Below are positions 1 through 13,700 of a stretch of DNA of 64,000 nucleotides, piece after piece (within the stretch, counting starts at the first letter, position 1; each line of letters starts with the position of its first letter). The notes beneath the pieces are model-generated. The model saw only the letters and a list, made by a program, of their open reading frames with translations, was not told the DNA's origin and did not search any database. The stretch is from Lateolabrax maculatus. Its lineage: Eukaryota; Chordata; Actinopteri; Acropomatiformes; Lateolabracidae. A program made the position numbers and the translations under genes. The DNA lies in assembly GCA_031216445.1 (NCBI GenBank), contig CM062206.1, positions 4,906,001 through 4,970,000 of the forward strand. Direction: 5' to 3'.

Positions 1-218
1 TAACGTTGTGGCTGATTGGTGTATGTTTTAAGCCTAAGATTGATGGCAAAAAGGCAACAATAACACAGGATGTAGAAAATTAATTGGATTTGAATTATTT
101 TCTAAGCCACAGTAGAAAAACACCCTACCTTTTTCCACTTTGCATTTCTTCTAGGTTTGTTATACTTGTTTTTTGTAAATGACTCCAATTAAACCAGCAG
201 TTTTTTTTCCCACTCCAG

Positions 219-1105
219 GTTGGTCTAGACTACACCAATCCTTACCTAAGCCCCTTCAGGGAGTTCCAGCGCTGGAAACATCATCCCTTCGTAGCTCCCA
301 CTCTAGAGGGAGGCCAAAGGATTGCATATGGAGCCAGGGCACTGAACGAGGGAGGATTACAGGTATATGTTTACATTAACTTGCTGTTTTATGAGATAAA
401 CCCATGAGCTGTGAAATAAGACCTTTCTACATCTCATTAAAACATAGAAAACCTTGAAACTGACCTAATCTAAATGTCTAAAGATTGAGCGTGAATGCGG
501 CTCACTGGAGAAATCACAAGATGCACTAACAGTTTATATTTGTGTAATTCAGGGAAGACTGTTGTGCAAGACTCCATTAAACTAGCCTACAGGGATTGTT
601 TAAATTCATCCCAGCTTTCATATTTAATTAAAGCCATCAGCTGAATTCTAAATTGAGAATCTAATTTATTCAATTAATACATCAATGTTGTTACAGCAGA
701 GTAACAACAGAAAAAAAGCTAATAAGTGAATCAGTTTATTAAGATGTTTTCATTACAGCTGATACATTACTGTGTGTTTGGTATATACATCAAATGCGTT
801 TGTGAGCCTTTTAAGTGGTTAATTTGATTTCTCTAATCTGTGTTGGTTACTGGTGCTAAATATAATATACCAGGCAATATATACAGTATCAAACATAGAA
901 TATATTTTATGTTCCACTAATGAAGTGCCATTATTTTAAAAAGTGTCATTATTAGAATTATGTAAATGTATGGAAAAATATGTAGCCACTTAGAAATGTT
1001 TTGTTACACATTAAATGAAAGCAAGTTTTTGAAATAAGATGTTATAACATATGACACCTCTTATTTTTCGTAGTTTCAATTGTAATAAAAACAAATGTAT
1101 TCATA

Positions 1106-1139
<34 letters not shown>

Positions 1140-4100
1140 GTTAATAACATATGACAAGTAAGCACAACCACGTCTCATTCACATTGAAAGGTCAGTTGAG
1201 ATGGTTAGGACATCTGCTGGATTCCTCCCTGTGGAGATTTTCCAGACATGTCCAACTAGGAGGAGACCCTGCAGCAGACCCAAAACAAGGTTATGGGGAT
1301 TATACATCCCACCTAGCCTGGGAGCACCTCAGGATCCGCCAGGTTGAGCTGGAGGACATGGTTTAGGTAAAGCATGTCTGGGCTGACTTGCACAACTTGC
1401 TGTGACCTGGACTGGCTGGAAAAAAGGAAATTTAATCTAAGAAAATACCAACTGTTTGCTGATTAAAACTAACCACATGTTTAATGTAATATTCCTTATG
1501 ATTTTATATGTGATAATTGCTTTGTGGCTGATATCATCCAGTAGAGTTATGGACATACTGATGGCATTTTTGCTCAGGATACATCACACTGAGCAGCGAC
1601 CAAATTCTTGGAATCCAGTTTAAGGTCTCCGAAAATAAAACGGAAGAAAGTTAAAAAAGGGCATGTACTCTTTCCCCTTTCTCTCCAGTCCATCCCAAAG
1701 CTGACTTTCCCTGGAGGGCTGCTGATAGGCTGCAGCCCCGGTTTCATGAACGTCCCAAAGATCAAAGGCACCCACACAGCTATGAAGAGCGGCATGCTGG
1801 CTGCTGAGGCCATTTTCCCCAAAGTCACAGCAGAGAGCCTGGATTCAGAGACAGCAGGTACAGAAATTAAGACCTAAAAATAATCACGATAGTAGCACCA
1901 AGTGGCTGTTTGTATTTCATTCCAGTTACTCCACGACGGGTCAAAGCTCGTTACGCTATACAAGGTATAGACAAACACCTGGAACACATGGGAAAATGAT
2001 ATAAACTCTGAAGTTACATAATCACAAACACTGCAGGCAGCCTGGGCCACATCAGAGTGAATGTCAGGTAGCAACATTTGTCAGCTCTAAAAGGTCAGGC
2101 AATAAACTATGAGTTTTCAAAGCAACCTGAGAAGTCGTAACATAGGCCAAAAGGGAACAAATTCTTGCAGGTGTATCCATCAAAAAACTTCAATGTCAAT
2201 AAAACTTGATTACTTCATCATTCCTAGTGGTATTGTGCTGTGAAGATAATTTTGGTTTTATGTGTTGGGTTTGAAACTTTTGCCACCGCTTCAATATGAT
2301 TGAGGTGAATGCAATTTATTTTGTGCCACTGAAAACATTAAAAAATTACAGTTGAAAAACATAAAAGAAGAGTGTTTTACCAGAAGCGGTGTCCTAGTTG
2401 ATAAGGTAAGTCCACTGACCTGAGTGGACTGTGAAATGTTTTTAGAGGGATTATTTCTCTCAGAGGAAATGTTGGCCTCCGTGTTCCTGGAAATGTGTTG
2501 AAATCCAGTCATTCTTTTACAAATCTTTATTGAGCAAGGTCAGAATTGATCAAGGGCGTTTTGCTATAAATGTGCACAAAACAGTAAACAACAGCACAGC
2601 AGAAATGAGATTATAATTCTTCAATTAATTCATTTTTTTTTAATCCTCCCAGGACTCCATATACCTGAGTACGCTGAGAACTTGAAGAATTCGTGGGTGT
2701 GGAAAGAGCTGAATGCAGTGAGGAACATCAGGCCGTCCTTCCACAATTACTTTGGTCTGTATGGTGGCATGATCTACACCGGGGTTTTCTACTGGATCTT
2801 CAGAGGAAAAGAGCCGTGGACCCTCAAACACTGTGGTGAATATCATGGAGCAGAATCATTGCACAGCGTGGTGATAACCTCAGACATTTGTTTAGATGTT
2901 TATGCATCTAGCTGATGTCTCTGTAGCAGCAAAGTGCTGAGTTTAACAGTAGGAAACAGATCAGTTGTCAAAGAATAATAGTGTGTTACTAGAAAGCTGA
3001 AGTATGTGATGGTTACTCTAAGGAAGAGAAATGAGCAGCAGTGAACATGAAAAGCACAGAAGAAGAAGCGCCTGATTTCCCCCATTTACACTGTTTATTC
3101 TAAGAAAAAACTGCTCTGCTGTTGTGACCTTGTATGAAAAGAATGTGGCATTAGGAGAAATCAGTGTTGAATGTATAAAAATGTTACATATACAGTGTGG
3201 TTAGTTGTGCTGCTGCAGTTCAGAAACACAGGACAATGCCAGTGGTTTCTCTTAAGGTGAGGTACGAGGTCATCTTATCTCAGCAGAGGAAATCAACATT
3301 TGGTAACCGGTCGTCCCCGATCTGTCTCAGGCCTTGATGCAAACCAGCTGAAACCGGCTAAAGATTGTACACCAATTGAATATCCCAAGCCAGACGGCAA
3401 GATAAGCTTCGACCTGCTCTCCTCTGTGGCCCTGAGCGGCACCAACCACGAGGGGGACCAGCCCCCCCATCTCACCCTGAAGGATGACAGCGTGCCGGTG
3501 GGCAGGAACCTGGCCATATACGATGGGCCCGAGCAGCGCTTCTGCCCCGCAGGTAACACCGTCCTGACCTCTAAGAGCGTCCCCCTACACGAGCCGTCAG
3601 GATAGCAGTTCATCTTTCCCACATACTGTAGTGAGAAAGTAAGTTCTCTGTTTGGTTGCGTGTAGTCTCGCGTCAATATGTAAGTTAAAAGGATTTGGAT
3701 CAGGATTTGCAAACAAAGGTCACATGCACTCTCAGGTTGTATATATCAGTGAGGCAGAGAGTTAACTTCATATCCTGCGATACTCAAGATATTCTAATCT
3801 AATAATTCTCTGGGTCCAGCATCTCAAGTGTGACTGACAGTGTGTTGGACAAAAACAAGCAATTTGAATATGTCGACTTGTACTTTCGGAGCCACAAGGC
3901 TTTTTCTTTATTATTTTCTGATATCTCATAGACCTAAAATTAATCAAGAAAAAATGAATCCCTGTAGTTTAACACACTTGGTACATATATTGTTGTCTGT
4001 GCTAGTTGTCAAAATTGAGATTGTGGTGTTCATACCATACCAGGTCAACAACTTTTCACTGTCGATTATTTTTCCAATTCATCATTTGGTCTACAAAACA

Positions 4101-6887
4101 AAACACTGGTCACAATTTCCCAGAGCTCAAGGCCAAAAAATTTTCCGTTGCTGCTTTTGTCCGACCAACAGTCCAAAACCAAACTATATTCGATATACAG
4201 CGGTACGAAACTGAGACGAGCAGCAAATCCTCACATTTAAGAAGCTGGAACCAGCAACTGATTGGTATATTTGCTTGATCGGGGACTTAAATGATTAATC
4301 CATAAGCATAAAATGCTGTCAACTACTTTTCTCTTGACCCACTAATGACTAACTAATTATTTCAGCACTTCAAACATAACTGCTGGCTGTGTGGCTGCGT
4401 TTAGCACAGTTTGATTTGGAGATGATTAAAAAAAAATAACTCTCCGCGGTAAACAACCAAAGGTCAATAAAGAACTAAAGACTTCTTCCATTTTTGAATA
4501 AACAACAAACATCTTGTTGGGAACATGCTGGATTTTAATGAGAAAATGCTCCAGCGTCTAGTAGATTAATTTATTAATGATTTTCAGCACAGTGTTATGG
4601 TTCACTAACATTTTGATGGATTCAACTGGTAAGGAACAGAAAAACAAAAGGTGCAAAAGCGCACCTGTATTCTGAAATTACTGAAATGAAAGAAAACCTG
4701 ATTCTAAAAAGTCATATAAAGAAAGAAAGACGAATAAATTGTTTGCTGTAGTAATTATTTGCTGCCACAACCTTTTGTTTAAAACCAACATTTTTCATCA
4801 AAGTCCACAACAAATGTGGCATTTGTATCAATACTGAGGCAATGAAAGTGTGTTCATTAAGCCAGGCAGACTTTGCAGTGCAGCAGTTGTGATTGAAAAG
4901 CTAAACTCCATATTCCATCTCAGAAACGGTCTGCCTTTGAACTCTCCGCAAACTTTGAACTCAATGATCTGCAGTCAGTGGCAACACTAACGTGGACACT
5001 CAGAAGCCAAATGCAGTGAGACAGTTGGGCTCTTTGTGTCCCACGGAGCTGAGCCATGACAAATAGCGGGGTTGATTGGATACAGCAGGACAACAATTAA
5101 CTGTAGAAACTCTGTGCACACTGCAGCTTTGGGTTAGTAAGGTTAATCATTTTTATAATTAGCTACGGGCTTAAAATTGTTGCCTAGTTTTTCCAGAAAT
5201 GTGTAAATGTTATTTGCAATAAGCAGCTGACGATTGTGACAGCTGAACCCTGTTATATCCTCTAAACTTTGGAGAATATGACGAACCTTTTAGTCTAAAT
5301 GATGGGTTCACTGTTTTTCAACCCTGACCTTATTAACCTTTTCTGTAATAGTCATATATATATAGTACGTCACCAACAGATTGCTGTGGCATTTCACTCT
5401 GGAAAATCTGTGCAGTGACGCTGTAGTGTATGTAAAGGCTTTTACATTTTATCATTTTGTTCATTTTCCATGAAATATGTCCAAGAATAGATCCTGTAGA
5501 ACCTGTTACATGTGGACATTTAAATGCTATCACCAATGCTTTGCTTTTTCCAATTCACGTCTTTAAACAAAATGTAACTTCTCAACAAGTTTAACCCGTT
5601 TGTATAGACACTTAAATATTATGTTACCTGCAGATCAATTTATCAGGTTGCAACAATGAACTTGCAACTTCCTCCCAAAGCCATTGTCATTGGCAAGATT
5701 AGTGTTTGAGATCAAATATGATCCACAGTCCTTCGTCTGTGAATGACCAACCGCAGTCAGTATGAACGTGTCAAAGAAAACAGAACTAGTGAAACTCCAT
5801 TTTCCATCAAGTAATGGCTGATTCAATCAGTGGGATTTTCCAAAGCCCTCCGCGATCAACTGTTGGCTGTTTTTCATGTAAACCTGTTGCTGCCGCAGTG
5901 GGCGTTAACAGTCTGGTCCCCATTTCAGCTTTAAAAGAAAATGCATCGAGGCAATCATTTAAACCATGAAAAACAGGAGCCTCAGATGTGTCCACATTGC
6001 ACTGCTGAAAATAATTTACAAACCATGTTTGTCAGGTCTTATCGCTGTTATTTCTCTTCGATAACATTTGTAACAGAAATGGCCAGTATTGCAAAATAAA
6101 ATCGGTAAAATCGCACAAAAAGCATGGTTTATAATCCCTGCAGAAAAGATAAGATGTATTTGACTATACGGTGAGCCTCCGTATTTCAAAAGATTCATCA
6201 TTTGAGATCAGTGATAGTAGGGTTGCAAATGATAGGGTATCTCACAGTACCATCAAGGACTGCTGCAGTGTTCTATATGGTATAAGAATACAGGCAACTC
6301 TGCATAGGCAATACTAATTTACATTTGAAAACACATTCCTCCAGTGGCTGAATAGTTTTTCACAAAACAGAAACTAATTAAGTACCACTTATTTGCAGCA
6401 TAATGAGGTATTCGCAGAAACGTATTAAATGAAATGAAACGGTATGTATCAAAGTGCAAAGTGTCGTTATTATTTCTAACATATGGAAAATCAAATTGGT
6501 ACCAGGCAAGTGTATCATTAAGGTATCATACAAGAGCATATGATGATACATCGCTGCCTTGATTGCGTGTCACATCTGTTACGGTTAACACTGTGATGTT
6601 GCCCATTCATATTTTTAGAAAGAAAAAATCTTGATCAGAACACAAAACGAAAGGAAATGTTTCACATCCCTGGTAATGCATCCGTTTCCTAAGTTTACTT
6701 TTTCTCTCCACCAACCCTCCCAGGTGTATACGAGTATGTGCCTTTGGAAACTGGAGATGGGATGAGATTGCAGATAAACGCCCAGAACTGTGTCCACTGT
6801 AAGACCTGCGATATCAAGGACCCGAGCCAAAACATCAACTGGGTTGTGCCTGAAGGTGGCGGTGGACCAGCCTACAATGGAATGTGA
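219..6887 (+). CDS. etfdh: etfdh, 3' part (electron transfer flavoprotein-ubiquinone oxidoreductase), five last coding exons
   Basis: ETFDH is an inner-mitochondrial-membrane flavoprotein with a 4Fe-4S cluster that passes electrons from ETF to ubiquinone. Coding exons seen: 219-362, 1689-1857, 2653-2835, 3331-3552 and 6724-6887 (TGA at 6885-6887). All are bounded by AG/GT, and phases join without a break to give 293 residues, roughly the C-terminal half of the 617-residue human protein. The first exon reads VGLDYTNPYLSPFREFQRWK. The second carries KLTFPGGLLIGCSPGFMNVP. The cluster cysteines are visible: one in QRFCPAG at the end of exon 4 and three in the CVHCKTCDIKDP motif of the last exon, followed by the usual PAYNGM C-terminus. 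The 5' exons lie left of the window. Intron 4 (3.2 kb) is the longest and carries a repeat copy. Identification is secure; only the 5' extent is unknown. Confidence 0.97.
1107..1139. repeat. (TAGA)n microsatellite
   Basis: About eight tandem tetranucleotide units inside an etfdh intron, lying just upstream of a LINE-derived segment. Confidence 0.95.
1176..1420 (+). mobile_element. degenerate 3' end of a non-LTR retrotransposon
   Basis: The + frame from about 1181 reads GQLRWLGHLLDSSLWRFSRH and, further on, YTSHLAWEHLRIRQVELEDM. This resembles the C-terminal tail of fish LINE ORFs (pattern RWLGH, FRACP, GRPRTRWRDYV, LAWERLGI). The copy is short, has lost the Arg-rich segment and ends at a stop. 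Assignment to an RTE/Expander-like family is from memory. Confidence 0.6.
1858..3330 (+). other. etfdh introns either side of exon 2653-2835
   Basis: Two introns (1858-2652 and 2836-3330). I see no coding signal, RNA gene or recognisable element in them beyond ordinary AT-rich sequence. Confidence 0.8.
3553..6723 (+). other. last etfdh intron (3.2 kb)
   Basis: It contains one copy of the interspersed repeat family (4040-4310). The rest is AT-rich with no supported gene. Open frames near 3840-4278 come from the repeat. Confidence 0.8.
4040..4310 (+). repeat. interspersed repeat family A, copy 1
   Basis: Carries the family hallmarks in order: TTTGGTCTACAAAAC, CACAATTTCCCAGAG, CCAACAGTCCAAAACC and GAAGCTGGAACCAGCAA, ending near a TTAATCCATAAGC tail. 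Compare the fuller copy at 54731-55049. Probably a short non-autonomous element common in teleosts. Confidence 0.75.
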
Positions 6888-7290
6888 TTTTTTTTTACTT
6901 ACTTACTGTTTTGAAAGATAATGATTTGAACAGCATTTTGTCATATAAACTACTTCTTCATTCACACAGTGGGGTATAAAAATGTCGCACACACAGATGC
7001 AAAGTACAGGACCATATAAACCTCAAGTTTTGCCATATAATCCACAACATGGGCATTAAAAATACTTGAGTAAAGTGGTTCTTATTTTAGTGTTTTAAAA
7101 ACTACTTTACCAACTGTAATTAATATATTTCACCAAAATCCTCAATAATTGAAATAAAAAGTAAACAGGCTTTTCTCAAATCACGGTTTATTTATGTATT
7201 ATTGCAGGTATATTTTGACAGTATTGTACATATCATTTAGATGACAGTATCAGACTAATGAATAAAGAACACTTGACTGTTATCCTTTTC
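6888..7290 (+). promoter_or_regulatory. etfdh: etfdh 3' UTR with polyadenylation signals
   Basis: AT-rich sequence follows the etfdh stop codon. AATAAA hexamers on the + strand occur at 7153-7158 and 7261-7266. The second lies about 30 bp from the opposite-strand signal of ppid at 7293-7298, so the two transcripts probably end within or across each other. The exact cleavage site is inferred. Confidence 0.6.
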
Positions 7291-7292
7291 CT

Positions 7293-7712
7293 TTTATTGA
7301 CCTCTGTAAAAAAAACAAATAAAAACAAATAGATGTACTGTATGTGACCGAGGGCAATGTATCAAAATCCCTAACATGAAACGATGCAAGATGCATTTGT
7401 CTTTGCTGAACTACTTCAAAACCCGAGAACAAAGACCAGTGTTAAGTGTTGTCGGCCATGCATCAGACTAACGCTCAAACTAATCATTACAGTGAAGACA
7501 CAGGTCAAAGCTTATAACACTTATTCCCTTGTAAGAATACAGACGGTGACGAATGTGCCCTGCTGGAAAACATGAAGGGCCAACTGCAAATACTGTACAC
7601 TTCCAGCTGGTTAGACTCCTTATCTGAGCAAGTACAGCTTCTCATATAGAGATGACTTCAAATATTGATAGAAGTTATTAAGGAGAATTCATTGCATCGT
7701 TAGTTGAAATGT
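7293..7712 (-). promoter_or_regulatory. ppid: ppid 3' UTR and polyadenylation signal
   Basis: On the - strand the ppid stop codon (7713-7715) is followed by about 420 bases with no coding signal. An AATAAA is read on the - strand at 7293-7298. Cleavage would be expected shortly after this, close to the etfdh end coming from the other side. The UTR extent is inferred. Confidence 0.55.
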
Positions 7713-10700
7713 TCACGCAAACATTTTGGCATAGATTTTCTTTTCCTTCTCCTTCTCCTCCTGGATTTTAAGCTGGACTCTCTTCATCTCGTTGCTGATG
7801 GCTGTCGGGAGAAAAACACTTTGAATTAGCCCAACAAGTGAATCGATCAGTCTACAATTTGCGCTGGATATTGTTTCACCTTGAGTGCTCAGATTTCAGA
7901 CATTGTTTTGTTTTTTTATGCCCATGTGTCCACTTTGTATTTCTTTCTGCACACTGGCAGTTTAACTTTAAAGACAGCCTGCTTCTGGAGGCACAGGGGG
8001 AGCATGAGGCGCACTGATAGCTCTTATCTCCTAGCCAGCAGCCAATAAACTGCAGCTTAAAATATCAAAAGAGCAGTGCGACACATTCAAAAAGCAGAGA
8101 AGAGCTCCAGATTTGAAGGGAGCCCCAATCCCACCCAGTATACTCAAGCTTTAACGTATGGGGGGGTGTGTTACTTCCAAATTGTTCCCCCAAACACACA
8201 ATGTACATGTGTGATGACAAAAGACGAGAGTAACTCAAAAGAAGCACACAGGTGGCTGATTACTTTGTTTTTTACTTTAATTCGATCATTACCTCATATC
8301 AACGCCCAGTGCTCGTCGTCATGTAAACCGCTGTCTGAGGAGGGTTTATACCGCTAATGGCAAATTATTCTTTGAAAAGGATGATTCAGCATGTACTTCA
8401 ATCAGTATGAAACAAAGAAATTAGTTATTTTTGAAAAGCATGCGTGTGTGTGCTGAAATACTTGGATACACTAAGCTGTAGATAGCGTGTGGCTGGGGAT
8501 CATTTTCGTCACGCTTAAAGCTGCTAGATAAAGTGTCTGTTCTTTAAAAAATTGGGACAGAAACTTAAATCATGATATCCTTTTTCTGGCACTGGTTACT
8601 GAGGGAGTTTTAGCAGTACACGAGTGTCGTCTGTCTTCAGTTACGGAGGTTAATGTGGCCATTTGGTCCTATATTCTTACACATTTAATTCTTGATCAGT
8701 TTGCATCCTGAGAGGTCTTGGACGGTGATGTTTTGGTTTTGTTCACAACCCCTCATATTCCAACACCCTTGGCCCTAAATACCAACCTGTAAGACTTCTT
8801 ACCATTTGTTAGTTTCATAAATGTTCCAAGTTATGATTAATGTCACCCATAGATCAGAACTATCACCACTCTTGATTTTCAGGTCAGATTGTCTGCTTAG
8901 GCAGAATATGTACTGTGACTACATTAGATTCATTATTGTCCTGCAATTGACCATTCATGAATAACTTAACTGGTTGTTACACAATTCTCCCCATACGTTT
9001 CAATTAAGAGGAACAGCAAACATGTTCCTGTCGACCTGGACTATTTTTTCTTCATGAGCTTGCATGGTAAGTTTCGATAACACATATGAATATGTGTGAA
9101 ATGTTACACTAATTATGCAAATGTGGGAGAAGGACAGTACTTGAGAAAATGCTGAAGACAAATTTCCCACCTTTGTCTTCTGGAGCTTTTTCCTGAGCTT
9201 TCTTCAGATCGGTCTGAAAAATAAGAAGTGCAGAAAAAAATGTAATATGACAAACATATTTAAACATGTTTAAACTAGGATCATGAGATAAACAGGGACT
9301 GGAGAGGCCTGTACTGCTGATGCTGTATAAAACCTGAAGATAGGCCATGTAAACAGACATAATTAATATGTAAATTTTGAACTGTGGTGTTGTAAAGTAT
9401 CTCACACAAAGGGCTCCCAGTCTTTGATATATACATTTGTCAACAGCCACTTTAAAGAGAGAGGTGTTTGTGTAGACGTTACCATGGCTTTGCTGTTTTC
9501 CTTTAACCCCTGCCAGGCTTGAGCTCTCCGGAAAAGTGCCTTCGTGTTTGCTTGGTCCAGCTCTAGAGCCTGCGAGACAACAGAAATACACAACAGACAT
9601 TATTTTTTTTAAAGCCCATTATATTCCCCCTGTCACTGAGTAGGTAAGGGTTAGTTAGTTAGTTAATTTATACAAGTGCATCTGCACATAAATTATATTT
9701 CTGGGAAGTTCACTTTATCCTGCCAGAAATAAAGTTAAGTCCACTTTAAAGTTACTGAATATAGGTTAAAGATACAAGATACATGTTTATATAAAATCCT
9801 ACTAGTAACTTTTAGTAAATGAATAGATCACCATTTTGGGATTTTTTTTTTTCTTTAATTGTAAAAATAACTTGTATCAGCCACCCAAAAGGAAAACAAA
9901 AAGCATCCATCGGTCATGAGAACAGCGGGGCTGTAAAGCTTTGCGGTTCCATGCCATGCAGGACCATTACAAAGACAGAGTAATGCCAAATGTACCTCGT
10001 TGCAGCTGTCCAGCGCGTCCTGCCACAGTTGCATCTTCAGCTTACATGCTGCTGTGTTGAGGAAGCAGCTGAGGGCCGTGGGCTCCAGCTTCTGCTGCGC
10101 CTCCTCCTCCAGCTGATCTCCGCTCACCTCCAAGTACCTACAGATGTAATAGGCTCATTGTAACTGAAACAACCGGATCTTGATGAGCAATGATTGATGT
10201 CACAGCATGAACTGAATCACATGTGAAACCGCAGTGGGAGCTTTTGAAGGATGCTATAGTGCCTGAAGACGCAAGATACTGTAACTACATCGTCCTGCTG
10301 CTATGTCAGAGTATTTCAAAGGTGGTTGACAGAATAAACGGCATCTGCAACACTCGTTGTACTGAATATAACAAGTGGTTTGTGACAGACTAGTCGAGCG
10401 ACAGTGTTTGTGAATACGCAATAACAAAGGGGTTTCTGCACACTTTTCCTCCCATTTCTTCTTTCTATATTTCTTCCTTTTGTGTGTGACCAAACTGTAT
10501 GTAACGGTATCTTCCTACTGCGAGTAGAGAACAAATGTACTACATCACATGGCCCTTACCACATGAGCCACAAAGTTAATTTCAGATACTGTTTGTAATG
10601 TGCATTACATGTACTGTATGTGGATTATATAGATAGGAGGAAACTGTAAAAACAACAACTGTATGTTACCTGAGGGCTTTGCTATATTTGTTGACTGCAG

Positions 10701-13700
10701 CTTTCCAGTCTTGGTTCTTAAAAAGACTGTTTCCAATATTCTTCACATCCTCAGCAACAGACAGGACTTTGTCAACCTGAAATCAAATACAAGTGAAAAT
10801 GACATTGGAGATGTAAACCCCTTTATTATTTTGAGACCATGAAACATAAAAGAAAGTTCTGTCTTTTTTACTTTTTGTATCTGTTAGTTATGATAACACT
10901 GTGCTCACAGTACCAGCTGAGGTCTGGGAACACAAAGTCCACTTGGCAAAGAACTCCATCATCCAGGCAATCAGTCAGGTCATAAACCGAAAGTTCAACC
11001 AAGAAAATCTAAACCACTTTATTTCAAAGTAAAATTCAAAAAGCAAACTCAAAATATCCCCTACTTCCAGAGTTTGCTATGCCTAACACGTCCTGGATCT
11101 TGATATTGAAATCTTCTCATCTGACTTTGGATAAGAAAACAAACGGGCACATCTCCCAAAAAGCCAGAGTGGTCCTTTAACCGAGACCCAAGAGCAGTCT
11201 GATGCTATCTGCCAATTCGCCCGTGTCATCGAAGATCAAAGAGCCCACTGATACTTACATCTTTAAAGTCGATGTCGGAGTCCTCGGGGAAGTCTGGGTG
11301 GGTGTCCCCTGATCCATCGCTTGGTGCAAAACCCCAGCTGTCCCCGTCCTTATGCTCACCACAGTCTCCTATGATACATGACTGCCAAGGTGGACATAAG
11401 CAGAAGGTAAAAGTTTGCCATGAATACTTCATATCACATATACACAGTCATGTTTGAAATCTTGGTTTATGTTAGAATTGTTTATTATTTTAGTTATTTC
11501 TTTAAAAAAAGGTGCTGACCTATTTACACTTGACTAGTTGTGAAAAACAAAAATAACCTTCTTTCATTATAAATTATATTCTTTATTTGTACCAGGTGTC
11601 CAATGACAATAGGAGCCATGTATATAACTTATTATACAACAGTAGGCCCCTTCATAACAAACATTTCTAGGACATTTTAGAGTATTTCTTTCTTTATACA
11701 TATAAAGTTCCATTTCACTACTTTGTAAAACAATCATGATTCAACCTCTAACCCAGTTGACTGCAGGTTTTGAATTCACTGTGCAAAGATGTTTTGGTCT
11801 TTGCATGGAAGAAAATATCAAATGAAGAGAACACCATAGTCACCATGGTGGTAAAACAGGTCTTAATAATGCCTTTATTGACCCTGTCTTTTGCAAAAAC
11901 TAGTATTAACATATATACATTTACCTTTACAGGGATGTCCTCATTGGTTTCAATGGACTCAAGCATTTTTATGACTCCCATCCCTTTTATCAGTTGTCCA
12001 AAGACTACATGTTTTCCATCCAAGTGTGGTGTGGGGACAGTAGTGATGAAGAACTGTGATCCATTGGTGTCTGGCCCAGCGTTGGCCATGCTTAGCAGAC
12101 CCACTTTGTCATGCTACATGGAAAAGGAAATCATTGTTATTAAACAGACAAACGTTGGCACGACCAGCACACTTAACAAAGCGACTTTTCTTTTTTAAGT
12201 CAAGCAGGTGGACCCAGATAATGGGGATTCTGGTGTTAAGTAGTTTACCTGGTAATGGAAGTTTTCATCCTCAAACTTCTCCCCGTAGATGCTCTCACCA
12301 CCAGTTCCATTGTGGTTGGAGAAGTCACCTCCTTGGATCATGAACTTTTTGATGACTGCCAAAAACAAATTTACAGCCAAATTACTTTGCAGATCAAACA
12401 GACTGTTAATAGTGCTCCCTAATTCAAAAAGTAAAGGCTGAAAGACTTAGCCTAACCATAACCCTAAAGCCTGAGAAGTGCCTTTTAATTTTACAATATT
12501 CAGCAGGTGACTACCTGTCTATTTATCTGTCTGTTTCAAAAATTCCTACGGTGTTTATATTGTGTATTTTAACTGCTAATATGTCTACAAGCCACATTCT
12601 CATTACTGTAATCAAATTTATTTTTAGGAAAAACTCATGTGTATGTTCAGCACAATCCTTTCTATCTGCCCTTTGGGGGTCCCAACTTGAATTAAATTAG
12701 TTAATAGGTAACCTGACCTATAAATAAAGGGCCATGTCACTTCAACATGTTCCCACTCAGCCCTTATCAAATGTAGCAATGCATGTAGTTTTATTTGTCA
12801 CAGATTTTTGGTGAACTGACACCTTAAATATACAGTATTTTTCTTAAAAAGAGTTCAGTATCGGAGTAACTACAGATTAACCAAATGGCTCACTGCACTG
12901 GACGTCCTTTCAGCTGCGTCTACACGTGGTGAGTGCACACCAGCGTGTACTAAAACTTCAAAGTGTCCTCTCCCAAACTAAGATGCCACATCATATGCAA
13001 ATGTGAAGGATATTTACTCCTGTGGAACGGGCATCCTTTGAAGTGCAGCGGTTTCCCGGTTGATTTGCCAGTGCCTTTCTCTCCGGTGCAGAGAGCCCGG
13101 AAGTTTTCTGCAGTCTTGGGGGTGATATCAGCAAACAGCTCCAGCACTACACGGCCAGCTGTGGACAGAAAAACATAAAACATCAGTTACCACACTGTAC
13201 ACATCTAGTACTACAGTTTCATCTACATTAGAACAATCAAACACATTCAATATTAAACAAATCATTGGGGCTATCTTTACTAAATAAATAAAACAGATTA
13301 GGTGGAGCAGGATGCCGAGGTATTCAGGAAGCATTATAAATAACCTGCCAGATAAAATCTACTCAACAAAATCGGCCTTGCCGGGCTGCAGTAACAGATC
13401 CCGTCGTGTCTTTTGTCAGGTCCTCTTTGTGATGTTTTACTTTGCTCGCTGCAGCCAACTGTGAGCTCCTAATCAGCGACCTGCCGCTTACGATGCACAG
13501 ACACCATCTGCAGAGACTGTGAAGGCCACAATGCGACGGTGTGACAGCGAAGAAAAGGTTAAAGGCAGCTGCGTCTGCAACTAACTAACCAACTAACAGC
13601 CCGGACAACACGACCACACGTGGTTCAGCCGCTCACGAGACAGGAAACAGGCGCCCTGAATAAACAAGCACCGGACTCCCGGCTGGCTCGCTTTAAACAC

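Larger units (their letters stand above)
363..1688 (+). other. etfdh intron with microsatellite and LINE tail
   Basis: AT-rich intron. The only structured content is the TAGA repeat at 1107-1139 and the degenerate LINE 3' segment at about 1176-1420, both listed separately. Confidence 0.85.

Noticed and set aside
3840..4278. Two overlapping + frames of 124 and 90 codons in an etfdh intron
   Set aside because: They fall across a copy of the interspersed repeat family A and show no protein family; treated as repeat-derived.
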